Shown here: positions 22,256 through 33,242 of the stretch, piece after piece
Numbering within the stretch: the first letter of the stretch is position 1
Layout of the letters: each line of letters opens with the position of its first letter
NCBI GenBank assembly: GCA_027946365.1
Contig: JAPEUQ010000004.1
Location: forward strand, 558,001 to 622,000
Source: Kalmusia sp. IMI 367209
Taxonomy: Eukaryota > Ascomycota > Dothideomycetes > Pleosporales > Didymosphaeriaceae
DNA: 64,000 nucleotides
Direction of reading: 5' to 3'
Translations under genes and position numbers: made by a program
Notes under the pieces: generated by a model
What the model was told of the DNA's origin: nothing
Database searches by the model: none
What the model saw: only the letters and a program-made list of their open reading frames with translations

Positions 22256-23109
22256 GCAACGTTTCTGGTGCATCATTAGGAAGACGTGACTAGAATTCCC
22301 GGTGAGGATGTTCATCTAGATTGTGTGTAATAGAATGGATTTTCCTTTAGCGAAAAGACGTTGTAGGGAAAGCGGTACTGTAATGATTAATGTATTGAAG
22401 TTATTGAATGTTCGATTTCAGTCATCAGATGTACGAAGATCCTGTGTGTTGGCCGATAAGAACACTGAAATCAAATTTGGTAATGGTGGATTCGAACTCG
22501 TATGGTGTTCTAGTGTGGGTTAACTGAAAGTACTTGAGATGATGATAGGCAGATGATAAAGAAGTGGAGGTTGGACGTTTATGAAGAGCTCTGATGTTTG
22601 GTAGGCAAAAGTGGGGACGACAAGGGCCCTTGCCGAAACCGATTAAGTGCCCCAGCAACCCGAAACACAGGATCACGGAAAAATTAAATCCACGGGAAGC
22701 AACGCAAGCAATAGTTGCCGAAAGCTTAGTGAGGATCCGCATTGACAGACCATGGCATTCTGGAATGAGGTGCTTGCGTCACGACCCGCTGAGCGTTTCG
22801 TTTGAAGCCGCGCTACGACCTTTCATGGCATCGGACGAAACAACAAGCCCACAAGCAATCAGCCACCCGTCGCGCTCATGGCCTGAGCTCCCCAGGATGA
22901 AACCACTATACTCTACAACAGACGAGCCGTACCGGCTGCGTGGTTGGCCATGTGTATAATATGAACGTGGGCAGCTGTTTTCTCCTTCTATTCTCAAGCA
23001 ACTCCTTCCATTCGTTCATTGCTGCGTTTTGCTGGTCACTCGCTTTCAATTCAATTCGTACTTCATCCTTTCTTCTTTTACGTCAAGTCTCTCTCTTCGC
23101 GTCAAAGCC
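22256..23109. other. Promoter region of the pectin lyase gene
   Basis: About 850 bases without coding signal. A TATAAT-containing stretch (22955-22960) lies 150-155 bases before the start. One CCCCAG at 22890-22895 fits the loose consensus of the carbon-repression factor CreA, but a single such site is expected by chance. The last 100 bases before the ATG are C/T-rich. Confidence 0.45.
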
Positions 23110-24370
23110 ATGCAGCGATTTGCTATTGCCCTTCTCGGCGCGAGCGTTGCCCTCGCTGCGCCTACAGCCCCTATCAAGCGCGCAACGGTCTCTGGCTCGG
23201 CTGAAGGCTTTGCAGCTGGTGTCACTGGTGGAGGCGATGCTACGGCAGTTACGCCAACTACGACAGATGAGCTGATCTCCTACCTTGGTGATAGCGAGGC
23301 TCGTGTCATTGTCCTGAACAAGGAATTCGACTTTACGGATGCTGAAGGCACAACGACTTCTTCTGGGTGCTCGCCATGGGGCACTGCTTCCGCATGCCAG
23401 ATTGCCATCAACCAGAACGACTGGTGCACTAACTATCAGCCTGACGCACCCACAGTGAGCAGCATCACATACAGTGCAGCTGGCGTCGAGGGTATCACTG
23501 TTGCGTCAGACAAGACCATCATTGGAGAAGGAAGCAAAGGTGTTATCAAGGGCAAAGGGTAAATTGACCTCTAAGACCACGATCAAGACGACCAATAGCT
23601 AACATGATACTGTTCAGTCTCCGCATGGCCAACGGCGTTTCCAACATCATTATTCAGAACATCCACGTCACCGAGATTAACCCGGAATACGTATGGGGTG
23701 GCGATGGTATCACCATTGATGGTGCTGACATGATCTGGATCGACCACGTCAAGACGTCCCTCATTGGCCGCCAACACATTGTCTTGGGCGAATCGTCTTC
23801 AGGCAAGGTTACTATTTCCAACAGCGAAATTGATGGCACGACATCCTGGTCTGCTCAGTGCAATGCTTACCACTACTGGTATGTGGCTCACGCTATCTTA
23901 TTCCTGTAGTAACATCGTCCACTGACACGCCTGTCTCTAGGTCTGTGCTCTTCCTCGGTTCCGATGACACGGTCACCTTCAAGGGCAACTATATTCACAA
24001 CACGTCTGGTCGCGGCCCCAAGGTTGGTGGAAAGACCGTGCTTCACGCTGTCAACAACTACTGGGGTGACATTGACACGACCGGCCACGCATTCGAAATT
24101 GACACCGGCGCCTACATTTTGGCCGAGGGCAACACTTTCAACGGCGTCACCACACCTGTATCGACCCAGGAAGGCAAGCTCTTCACTGCTGAGGACACTT
24201 CGGCTTGCTCTAGCGCTCTTGGTCGTGCCTGTGTAGCCAACACCCTGACCAACTCTGGTACCTTCAGTGGCACCGATTCTGATGTTTTGAGCTCTTTCGG
24301 CAGTGGGGCTGCTGCCGCGGATACTGATGCATCGGGTGTGCCAAGCAGTGCCGGTTTCGGCAAGATCTAG
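23110..24370 (+). CDS. Secreted pectin lyase (polysaccharide lyase family 1)
   Basis: Three exons (23110-23558, 23618-23878, 23941-24370) give 379 residues. The enzyme cleaves highly methylated pectin by beta-elimination outside the cell. A signal peptide ([18 protein letters not shown]) is followed by a dibasic KR near residue 20, a likely Kex2 processing site, after which the mature protein starts with [11 protein letters not shown]1 pectin-lyase features are [23 protein letters not shown] across intron 1, [21 protein letters not shown] (parallel beta-helix with the catalytic-groove Asp residues), QCNAYHYW across intron 2, and [12 protein letters not shown] with the catalytic Arg. VNNYW and GHAFEI follow. 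The pattern is closer to fungal pectin lyases than to pectate lyases, since the calcium-binding Asp cluster of the latter is not evident. Upstream start ATG 23029 would bury the signal peptide and is rejected. Confidence 0.95.
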
Positions 24371-24966
24371 AAGAGATATTGCGTGAGAGAAATCGGTGTG
24401 TGATTTCAGCTTTCGCAAACACTGAGCACTTTGAGAGAAGGATCATTATCTTTCTGTTGTATATACTTTCTTCGATGCCAATATTTTACCCAAGAACCGC
24501 ACGCGCTTATTTCGCGCAGCAATTTTCCAAAACAATATCCTTTCCTCCGAATTACCCAGGCGAATTCGTGGGGGCCAAGCCTCCAACGCATCTTACTATT
24601 CTTCCACCCACGCTACAAGAACGTTCATTGCTGACAGTGTTCTGGAATATTCGTGATCTAACTTGTATTCCGGTTGATCGGACAGCGTGCCCGCCAACCC
24701 AATCACTTTACCCGGTCGGCCGGAGACGAGGCATTTGATTGGGCGACAGGCTAATCAATATAGCCACCACGTGGATACATGATGGTTCCTGCGCTGGCGC
24801 CATCCCACATGTGCGGAGAGAGGATCAGATTCCCGGGGGAACTGTGCAAATGATTCCGGGACATTGGGTGCATGCTCCAGTGTTTAAATGAAGCGCGATC
24901 CCCTACGCTGACATCTAGGGACCTGTGATAACCTGCGCAGCCTTCGTTCAAGATAGTTATTTTCCA
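24371..24966. other. Intergenic region
   Basis: About 600 bases between the pectin lyase stop and the lactonase-like start. It should hold the lyase 3' UTR and the promoter of the next gene. Small frames here have no motif. Confidence 0.5.
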
Positions 24967-26172
24967 ATGGCTTCCATCAAGTCTGTCGCCCTTTTGGGCA
25001 TGTCGCTGCTTTCGCAGACGTCCGCCGTCAAGCTCCTCTCGACACATTTCTCGGGTCAGATCTATACCTTGGATCTCGCTTTCCAATCGTCTACAAAGGG
25101 CACTCTAAAGGTCATTGGGAATACCACCGGTTGCGGCGTGACGCCCACATGGCTGCACCTTGTTGAAGAGACGGATACCGTTTACTGCATTGACGAAAGT
25201 TGGCAAGGCAGCGGTGTTCTTACTCAATGGTCGCTTGGGTCTAAATTTGAGAAGACGGGTGCCCTCACTTTGACCGGATCTGCTGCTACACCGGGAAATA
25301 GTGTCCATGGATTCACCTATGGAGGACCTGACGGCAGGAGCTATATTATCACATCGGAATACTCCCCTTCGACCATCACTACCTACAAGCTGCCCATCAC
25401 CTCCACGTCGAAGCCGCTCCAGACGATCGAGTTCACAATGGCTGCGCCCGGCCCTCGTCCTGATCGTCAAGATAAGCCTCATCCCCACGCCGCGTTCACC
25501 GATCCAACTGGCGACTTCTTGATTGTGCCTGACCTTGGTGCGGATCTCACCCGAATCTTCAAGGTCGACCAGCAGACTGGTGGTCTCACTGCCTGCCCGG
25601 CCATCGCTTCTCTTCCCGGGGACGGCCCTCGCCACGGCCTCTTCCGCAAGGCCGGACGCGCCCTGAAGTACTACAGCCTCAACGAAGTCAGCTCTTCTGT
25701 CGGTGTCTACGACGTTATCTACCCCAACCACGCCTACGGCTCCAAAGAATCCTGCCTCTCCCTCAAGCTCACCCAGACCCTCTCCAACTACGGCCCTGAC
25801 GTACCTCTCGGAAACGTGACTGTCAAGTCCGCCGAGATCCGCACCTTTGGCAACTTCCTGTACGCATCGAACCGCAACGATACCACCTTTGGATTTGAGC
25901 AGGACTCCATCGCCATCTTCAAGATTGGCACCGACGGCAAGCTCACGTTCCAGGAGCTGACGAATGCCTATGGATACTACCCGCGATCATTCCAGTTCAA
26001 CGAAGCAGGGACCTATGCGGCCGTTACCGGACAGACGAGTGCTAATGTTGCAATTCTCAAGAGAGATGCTAAGACTGGAAAATTGGGGCCTTTGGTGGCT
26101 AGAATTGTGCTTCCGCCGAGGGGTACATATGGCGGAGAGGATGGTGTGAGCGCCGTGATCTGGGTTGAGTAA
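24967..26172 (+). CDS. Secreted lactonase-like seven-bladed beta-propeller protein
   Basis: A single exon encodes 401 residues. I use ATG 24967, which places a signal peptide (MASIKSVALLGMSLLSQTSA) at the N-terminus. The next segment, STHFSGQIYTLDL, and repeated blade motifs (PTWLHLVEETDTVYCIDE, GRSYIITSEY, HPHAAFTDPTGDFLIVPDLGAD, NFLYASNRND, YYPRSFQFNEAGTYAAV, GVSAVIW) match the 6-phosphogluconolactonase / muconate-cycloisomerase-like lactonase family (Pfam Lactonase). In bacteria relatives hydrolyse 6-phosphogluconolactone in the cytosol. The signal peptide argues for a different, extracellular lactone as substrate, which is inference. It sits between a secreted pectin lyase and a secreted prolyl peptidase. 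Confidence 0.9.
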   Translation: MASIKSVALLGMSLLSQTSAVKLLSTHFSGQIYTLDLAFQSSTKGTLKVIGNTTGCGVTPTWLHLVEETDTVYCIDESWQGSGVLTQWSLGSKFEKTGALTLTGSAATPGNSVHGFTYGGPDGRSYIITSEYSPSTITTYKLPITSTSKPLQTIEFTMAAPGPRPDRQDKPHPHAAFTDPTGDFLIVPDLGADLTRIFKVDQQTGGLTACPAIASLPGDGPRHGLFRKAGRALKYYSLNEVSSSVGVYDVIYPNHAYGSKESCLSLKLTQTLSNYGPDVPLGNVTVKSAEIRTFGNFLYASNRNDTTFGFEQDSIAIFKIGTDGKLTFQELTNAYGYYPRSFQFNEAGTYAAVTGQTSANVAILKRDAKTGKLGPLVARIVLPPRGTYGGEDGVSAVIWVE

Positions 26173-26720
26173 AGTACGAGGTCTCTGTATTATAGACAGT
26201 ACACATCTTGAGAAAACAAAGTACAATTATCTTATAAGATCCATTAGCCGATAATAGATTCAAGATCTTTAACCCATGAGAGGCATAGCGACATTCAATA
26301 CCTCTTTTGAAAACTCATCGCAAGTTTCTTGGTTGCAAAATTCTGGAAACGTTCTGATAGTGCGAATTAGTGCCTTTGCTTCGGGGCATTCTACGGAAAA
26401 TGGCATCGTTGCTTTGTTTCGGGTAGCAAAAAGAGTATGAGGAAGGGAGTGTTCTCGCAACAACAATTTCTGCTCTAGACTTCTTTTCCAGATGTCCACT
26501 ATTAAACGGAAAGTTTGTTAAACACTTCACAAATTGTCTCCCCTTAGCAAATTCTAAGGTCTTGCACGTTGTGTGTTTCGAAGACCATTGTGACTTCTAT
26601 GCTCTTCCTCGAAGTTATTCAACTTGAAGAAGACAGCTTCTAGCGGCACAGAAATAGCTCTCATAATTCAATTATCCATTTCTACATCACGAACATAGCT
26701 CAACACGCGAAGACCACGCA
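26173..26720. other. Convergent intergenic region
   Basis: Some 550 bases separate the stops of the lactonase-like gene and the S28 peptidase gene, which converge here. An AT-rich stretch follows the lactonase stop. A minus-strand frame at 26499-26269 (76 codons) has no motif and is not called. Confidence 0.5.
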
Positions 26721-28568
26721 TCAATATCCGCTCTTCCCTTTCCACTCGCTCACCCACCTCTTCACCGTCCTAATCTCCCACTCATGCGCCTCCCTGATGT
26801 AATCGGGCTCATCGAGCACACTCTTCACTCCAGTCCGAGGACTACTATCCCAATGATGTCCCGCTCCTGCAATAAGATAACTCGGGTGCTTGTCACTACT
26901 CACTATGATACCCGGCTTCTCATGCGAGTGGAACGTCAAGTCGACCCAGACATCTGCCTCGCCGTCAATCAGCGCAAGCCGCGGGGCTTGTATATCATAT
27001 CCGCCGTACTTGTTGATGTCGTGGACGTTGGGCGTGGGCGGGATGGAGGAGTATTGGCCGGGTGGGAAGGCCTGGTCGCACCAGGTTTGCATGTAGGATC
27101 CGTTTAGTACGCGAGAGATGAGGCTGGGGCCATGAGTTGGGGCAGAGATGAAGGCGCCCAGTTCAATACAAGACGTATACAAGTAGCTTCTCGATGCGTC
27201 ATTTGCGGGGTTGGACCAGTATGTTTTGTTCTGCGTGTTGAAGCAGCCTTCGTCAGTGCTGTCGATGCGACCGGTGGTGCAGAGTGGTACGACGAGTCGC
27301 TTCACGTAGGCGGCGTAGTTGCCCAGCCCGGTCCAGGGTTCGCCTTGGGTATACTTGGCCAATTGCTTGTCTACTGCGGAGGTATTGGCGGGCAGGTTGG
27401 TGTTTGTGATATTGGAACAGAATTGGAAGAAGTCTTGGTGGTCGTCGGGTGGGTTCCAGTTTAATTCTTGCCAGGTTGGGAAAGGGTAGTCAAAGGGGCC
27501 GCCAACTGCTTTCGGTTAGAGAGAGACAGTAATGCCGGGGATGGAGTGAAGCTTACGCGGATAACTGATGGCTTGTGCAAAATCTCTTATGTCTGTCAAG
27601 TCGCCCAGTCCGAAGACTGTCTTGACATCCTGGATTGCAGCTTCATTCCCCGATTCAATGACCTCATCAATTTTATCTATAATTCCAACAAGCCTAGAAA
27701 TGCAATCGGACGGACCATACTTTAAGATAGGATTGTACCTAAACACCATGAAACACATTAGCTTATCCATAAACATGAAATATCTTCGTCGAGGCTCGCA
27801 GGGGCTTACCAATTCGGGTATTCTACCCTTGCAGAAACGGCCCCGCTTGCCGCAATCCCACCCGCAAACAAGTCATTGTGTGTCTTCAACGAAAACGCGA
27901 CCTGTCCGCCCGCCAAACTCCCGCCATACATGATCCACGGCGTATGCGGCGCATTCAAGCTCTCATTACCGCTCACGCCAGGGAACGTAGCGTGTTTAGC
28001 GAAGAAGACGTTATCTGCGATAGCTGGAACACCTCGTTAGCACGCGCCTTCTTCAACAAAATTGTTAGACCATAATTGGGGCACATACTCTGATCCGTCG
28101 TCAAAAATCTCAGATCATCCGTCGAAGAAGTATTAGTCGGCCAGCTTCCGCCGTAGTACCTGTTCTCTAGAATAACGCCTAGCCCATTTGTAGCTTCCAT
28201 AAGGATATGGATGATGCCATTTCTCAGATTCGAGAACCTGCTCTCCCCGCTCGTCTCACCCCCAATATACAAAAATACCGGCCCACCGGGCTTATAGTAG
28301 CTAGCATCGAAGAAGTATCGCTGCGTGAACGTTGCGTTGGTGTGGGGCTCGTAACGTGCTTCGTTGTGAAGGTGATCGATCTATATGCCACCCCATCAGC
28401 ACCACTGCGAGCACTGACGGTAAAACGTAGATAACTCACCGGTTGGTCAATCGTGTGCGGCTGGTACACGACGCCAGCCTGCCTTTTCTGGAGATTGTTT
28501 GCAGCTCTAGGAGATATTCGCGCATCGCACAGCGCGGCGAAAGCCGTCAGAGCAAAAGGAACACGCAT
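26721..28568 (-). CDS. Secreted serine peptidase of family S28 (prolyl carboxypeptidase type)
   Basis: Five exons on the minus strand (28568-28440, 28380-28089, 28023-27810, 27738-27557, 27505-26721) give 533 residues, the usual length. S28 enzymes cut next to proline, mostly outside the cell or in acidic compartments. A signal peptide (MRVPFALTAFAALCDA) is followed by a KR pair near residue 29, a possible propeptide site. Family marks are QRYFFDASYYKPGGPVFLY then IGGE, LGVILENRYYG (the entry to the alpha/beta hydrolase core), MYGGSLAGGQ with catalytic Ser at about residue 176, DGEADVWVD with the acid, and AGAGHHWD with the catalytic His. All four introns are 50-70 bases and each removal restores family sequence. 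Many N-x-S/T sites fit secretion. Confidence 0.95.
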
Positions 28569-29411
28569 CTTGAGTCACGATGGCTAGGATGGAAAAAAGC
28601 TCCCCAGGACAGAATCCGACCGGCCATCCAGCCTCAATTTAAGCATTGAGATTTCAGCTACTGTGGTCCGCTTACAATTGCGTCAATGTTGGTACCTGGC
28701 TCCCCGCTATCGTTCCCAGCAGCTCACTGCCTGAATAGGAAGGCCGTCATGAACATCCGGGTAAAGCTTCGTGGAGCGTGGCAAAGCTTGTCGACGCTTG
28801 GCTTACCCTGCAGATAACTCTCGAGACCTGCCTGTTGCATACTCGGCTCTGCTTGATAGAAGTCAGATGTATCGTCACATCGCATTTGCTGATGATGATG
28901 TAATCGGTGATCCTGCAAGGACTGAATGCTTCGCTGACAAGACTTTCTACGACATGCATCTTCGTCACCCGAGTCAAATGGTTAAAATTATGTTATTGTA
29001 GTAGCTAGCTTGTCTTGTGAACGACTAGCGGATTCATCTGACCAGTGGAAGTTCGTCTTGGGGTTTCTCACATACTGCTACCGTTTGGTAGCCTCCCTAC
29101 ACTTCTGTCGTGCGTCTCGGCAGCGGTACTGGACTCGCCCTCGACTGCTCGTCTACGCGCCGTATCGGAAATTGTCGGAGGCGAATTGAACGCCTTTGCA
29201 CACACACGGCCCTAGCTTCCAGCTCTCCGTCCTCGTTCTACTCTCTTTAGCCGCTTATACGCAGGCTGGAGGTAGACGTTGATCACCAGCCATACGCTAC
29301 CCTCTTTTTCGGTGTACGACAGCGCTGGCCTCCTCGCAACTGCAACCTACCGAATTTCTCGCTATCCACACCTATTGACTCAAATATGACCCTGAAAACG
29401 CGCAAGCTATT
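28569..29411. other. Intergenic region, promoter of the S28 peptidase gene
   Basis: About 840 bases between the peptidase start and the ataxin-10 stop. Open frames here have no motif. The part at 29150-29390 is C/T-rich and resembles a fungal core promoter reading to the right, yet no plus-strand gene follows it, so I make no call. Confidence 0.45.
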
Positions 29412-32400
29412 TCAGCCCTTGCTTGCGCCGGGGCCATCAAACTCCTTGTCCAACTTCGCCAACGCAGCCGCCTTCTCAGCATCGTGCTTAACGCCCTGTG
29501 CTCTAGCTGGGAGCTCACGCATGACTTGCTGCACCAACTGTTCGAAATCTTTCGGATCTCTCGTCTCTAGCTTTGCCTTTCCTTTTCCCGTATTGCCTAC
29601 GACCGGAGGCTTAGCTTCGCGCTTGCGCAGCATGACTTGCCCTTTGGAATCCATGAAGGTTTCGTAGCCCTGCTGATCCAAGACTTCGTCGGGTACACGT
29701 ACACTCACAGGTGGCTTACTAATTTGAGGCTGGGGAACAGCGGGTGGCTCAACCGGGCTGGAGCCTTCCTTTTCTTTTTCATACCGCTCGAGTGCGCGAA
29801 TATGGTCTTGATTCTCCTGATTACCCTCCATGAGAAAGCGGAGGCACATGATGGCGTGTTCGCGAATATAAGGGTTGTGTTCGTCATAAGAGCAGCAATT
29901 GAGAACTGCCTCAATGCCACCAAGCGGTCGGATCTGGTCTTGGACTTGTCTGTTCTTCCACACGAGCGAGCTTAGTACTAGAACAGCTAATTTCTTCAGG
30001 TTACGCCACTCAAATTCGGACGGCTCGTCTTGGGCTTCGTCAATGTAGGGGCGGGGAGAAGGCATATAGCCTTCAGGTGCTGTAGCACTGGCAGATGTAT
30101 CATACGGTCGCTCAACCGCAACTGGCTGTGGCTCAGCGTCTGTTTGTGGAGCTGGTGGCGGGTTTCGAGCAGCAGTGGTGAGCGGAGGAATTGAGATCTG
30201 ACCTTTGGGTATAGCAGCATCGAGCTCTTTGAGCAAGGTCACCAACTCATTAGCCACCTCCCAATTGCTGAGCATAGACTTCCATGTCTCATGCTCTGTC
30301 AAAATTGCAAAGAATTCCAAATACTGGTACACGCCTTCGTACATGCGTTCCATGTCCCATAGATTGAGGGGGAAGTCCTCCGGCTGCGCATGTCCTGCCC
30401 TGATCTGGCCTTGAAGAAAGATCAGGGCGCATGTCTGGGGGATGATGTGACGTCGGAACTCGGTCAGTAGGAAATTGACCATATGGGCATCTCCTTGATC
30501 AACTGGTGTAGAACCGGTCTTGAGCACACTTTTGACTGGGGTGCGAGCCTGGCGTGCGCGAAAGATGTTGGTCAGTAGCTTCATGATGACAGCTTGCGCC
30601 GGGGAGATGATATCCTTTGACCTGCTGCGTCTATGAGCTTATGTCAATTGAGAAGGTTCGAAACACTTACTCAGATTCTCGAAAAGCATGATAAGCAAAA
30701 GGCAACAAGCCATTGGCAAGGATCGACTCCATGATCTTGACCATGAATTTGAAGTAAAGCTCCTCTTCCCGAAGATCCCAAGCTGCTACGAATATCAAAA
30801 GCTCTCGGAGTAGATTTCGGCCATTGTCCTGCGCAAGCAGAAGATGGCATCTCACACTATGCATGCTTCGGATGCTGCTGAGCCGGTTGGGATCAGAGTA
30901 ATAGCCTTGTTGCCCCTCTGTAGGCTCGACAATTCCTCCCATGATGATCATTGGAAGTACTTCAATTTCCGTAGGGCCCAAAATCAGCGGAACGTCGGTA
31001 AGCAAGCCATGTCCCTCGTCACCGGCATCGTCATAGTCGTCGTCGTTATCATCCTCTTCTGGCGGGGGCGAGGTCGGAGAGGCTACGTCGCTTGTCAGCG
31101 CTGCAGGACGATCGGGATCAGGCTCCAGGCGCTTCAGCAGATCCTCTTTGCCATTCTGCAGGATATCGGCACCAAAGGCGGGCGGGTAAGTCACGCGAAA
31201 ATCGATCTCACCTGCCGGGGACGACCGATTCATGCTCGGATTGAATATCGACTGCGCTCGCGATGGGAGCTCCTTTTGTTCTTCGGGCGTTTCGGGCGTT
31301 TCACCGTTCGAGGCGGCGACCACTGAGCGCATCTTGTCCACCTCGACCTGCAACTGGTTGATACTCTGAGCAAGAGCTTGCACGCTTTCCTGATTCTTGG
31401 CTTGTTGTTCGAGTACCTGCTTATATGCGCTGGACTGCGTGATCTCATCGCGGTAACGCGCAACGACGTCGGCGTAGCGCATGTTCCATTTCTAGCAAAG
31501 TTAGGACAATGATGCACCAAGAGACACAAGATGACTCACGTTCTTCTCTTCTTCGGTCATCGTCTGCCACCGCCGCCTGCACTCTGCAGCAATCTCGTTG
31601 GCACCGGCCTTCTCACCCTGCTGTGTGAGAGCCTTCTTCACTTCGGCGCCAATCTCTCCAATGTAAAGCAAGAACGGAGATGAAGCCGGTTGTTGTGGGA
31701 TCTTGAACGCGTCAGGGCCGCGGGACACATGCGGGGGCACGCTAGGCGCAGGCTCATCAGCGAGCTCCGGGTAGCGATCCAGAAGGTCCAATTTAGATTT
31801 CAGGTCTGCGAAATTAGGAAGCTCGCTATCCAGGTGGCTATCAAAAAGCTCGATCCAAAGCATGAGCTTGCGCTGCTCGTTCCGCGCGATGAGATTGTTG
31901 AGGAATTGGAGGCATGTGATGAGGAGTTTCTTGTCTGCGATATTGTCAGCCTGATTTTTACCCATGCCTTCCTTGATCATGTCTTACAGGCATTGATGAC
32001 ACTCTGCCATTTGTCCTCGTCCTGTGTGCCTGCCTCGCCATCGTAGCCCCGCGCAGTAACGCGTACACAGACATTGATCAGCGCGAAGATGTCCTTGTCG
32101 AACAGGCGCGCCGCCGATAGGTCCTGCACCTCTTCCCCAACTACTAGCACATTACGTGCAATAGAAACAACCTGGTTTAGACGTTCGAGGTCTCGAAGCA
32201 AGCTCGGCGAATATGAGGCAATGAGCGGGCCCGAGAGGCCTTCGTACTCCGGCGTGGCAGGGTCGGGAGCCGCGAAGCAGCGTCGCTCGAGTGAAGGGAC
32301 GGCGGCTTTTAAGACACCGGCGAGGTCGTCCCAGAATACATCGGAGAGGCCAAGTTCCTCACTGCTTCGTCAGCAGGCCAATTTCTCAATTGCTAGGCGG

Positions 32401-32595
32401 TGCATACCGAAGTTCAAAGCTTCGCCGCGACTCCTCGAGTGTCTTCTTGACTACGTCCCTTTCTAGCATGCGCAGCGTCTCATCCTTGATGTAGCCAGGG
32501 CTCTGGAAGTGTACCGTATAGGGCGCGAGCGCGAGCCTCAGTCGTGTGAGGTACAGCTTGGCGGAGGGCCTCTCCTCCGCCGCGTCGTTGTCCAT
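29412..32595 (-). CDS. Ataxin-10 homologue with an embedded HMG-box-like segment
   Basis: Five exons on the minus strand (32595-32408, 32361-31988, 31934-31540, 31491-30671, 30621-29412) give 995 residues with consistent phases. The C-terminal domain (about residues 796-868: EFEWRNLKKLAVLVLSSLVW and CCSYDEHNPYIREHAIMCLRF, then EGNQENQ) is the ataxin-10 domain, an armadillo-like fold also in yeast Ctr86. The N-terminal half keeps VSIARNVLVVGEEVQDL and LLITCLQFLNNLIARNEQ, also of this family. Between them, residues about 272-333 read like an HMG box: PFLLYIGEI, an EVKKAL helix, then ECRRRWQTMTEEEKNKW and YADVVARY. Intron 3 splits this box. A long coiled, Gln-rich and acidic (EEDDNDDDYDD) linker follows. 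In animals ataxin-10 acts in cytokinesis and cilia; the fungal role is poorly known. No 2-domain boundary suggests two separate genes. Confidence 0.88.
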
Positions 32596-33242
32596 GGTTG
32601 GCGCTTTTCTCTGCGCATGGAGCGCTAGTCAGCGCGGAGTAGGCAGAGCAGTTTGGGTATTTGTTCGCCACTCTGAGAGGACACTTGTAAGCAGCTTGGA
32701 CCGCGATGCAAATGGGTTGAGAGAGTTGAGGCGTCGATGGAGCGGGCTGGAACAACGTTTTTGCGACTACTACTAAAATTTCCGTCGTTCTTGCCCCGCC
32801 CCCGCCGTACGCCTTGGCATACGCTGCTGTACGTCCTTCGTATGCCTTTTCACTGTATTGAATATGATAGATACTCTCAAAATACTGTCAAGGTACGTTG
32901 AGAAAATATTTCATTGAATGGGTCGCTATTTGAGGGTCGTGAAAGCTAATCTACCCAAGAGGCGAGTAAATCGGACAAGACGACTTCTCTATATGAAATG
33001 TACAGAGCGAAAAACAATCGAGCCTTGCATAAATTGCCAAGCAAGCCACGTCAGAGAGCCCGGTAGGTTCAATCTTGGACACCATAAAATGTGAGTCAGA
33101 TACATGGTAAGGTATCTCCCACGAGCATTAGGTCCATGGGTCTGAAGCATATCCTGAACCCTGACATCACACGTAAGAGGCTGAAGGCCGAGAGAAAGGG
33201 ATGATCGGGCACATCAATGGCCAAGGGTATCATATGAAAAAA
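32596..33242. other. Intergenic region upstream of the ataxin-10 homologue
   Basis: About 650 bases. Both neighbours are on the minus strand, so this holds the ataxin-10 promoter and the 3' UTR of the URI gene. No coding signal or RNA gene is seen. Confidence 0.5.

Noticed and set aside
22485..22510. GTTCGAATCC-like sequence suggesting a tRNA T-loop
   Set aside because: The flanking bases cannot form the T-stem and no anticodon or acceptor arm is found in the right place.
22890..22895. CCCCAG as a CreA carbon-repression site upstream of the pectin lyase
   Set aside because: The consensus is six loose bases and one copy is expected by chance.
29386..29667. Plus-strand frame starting after a promoter-like C/T-rich stretch
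   Set aside because: It is the mirror of the ataxin-10 C-terminus and has no protein-like features of its own.
29412..32595. The possibility that the HMG-box-like part and the ataxin-10 domain are two separate genes
   Set aside because: All five exons join in phase, ataxin-10-type sequence lies on both sides of the box, and an intron falls within it.
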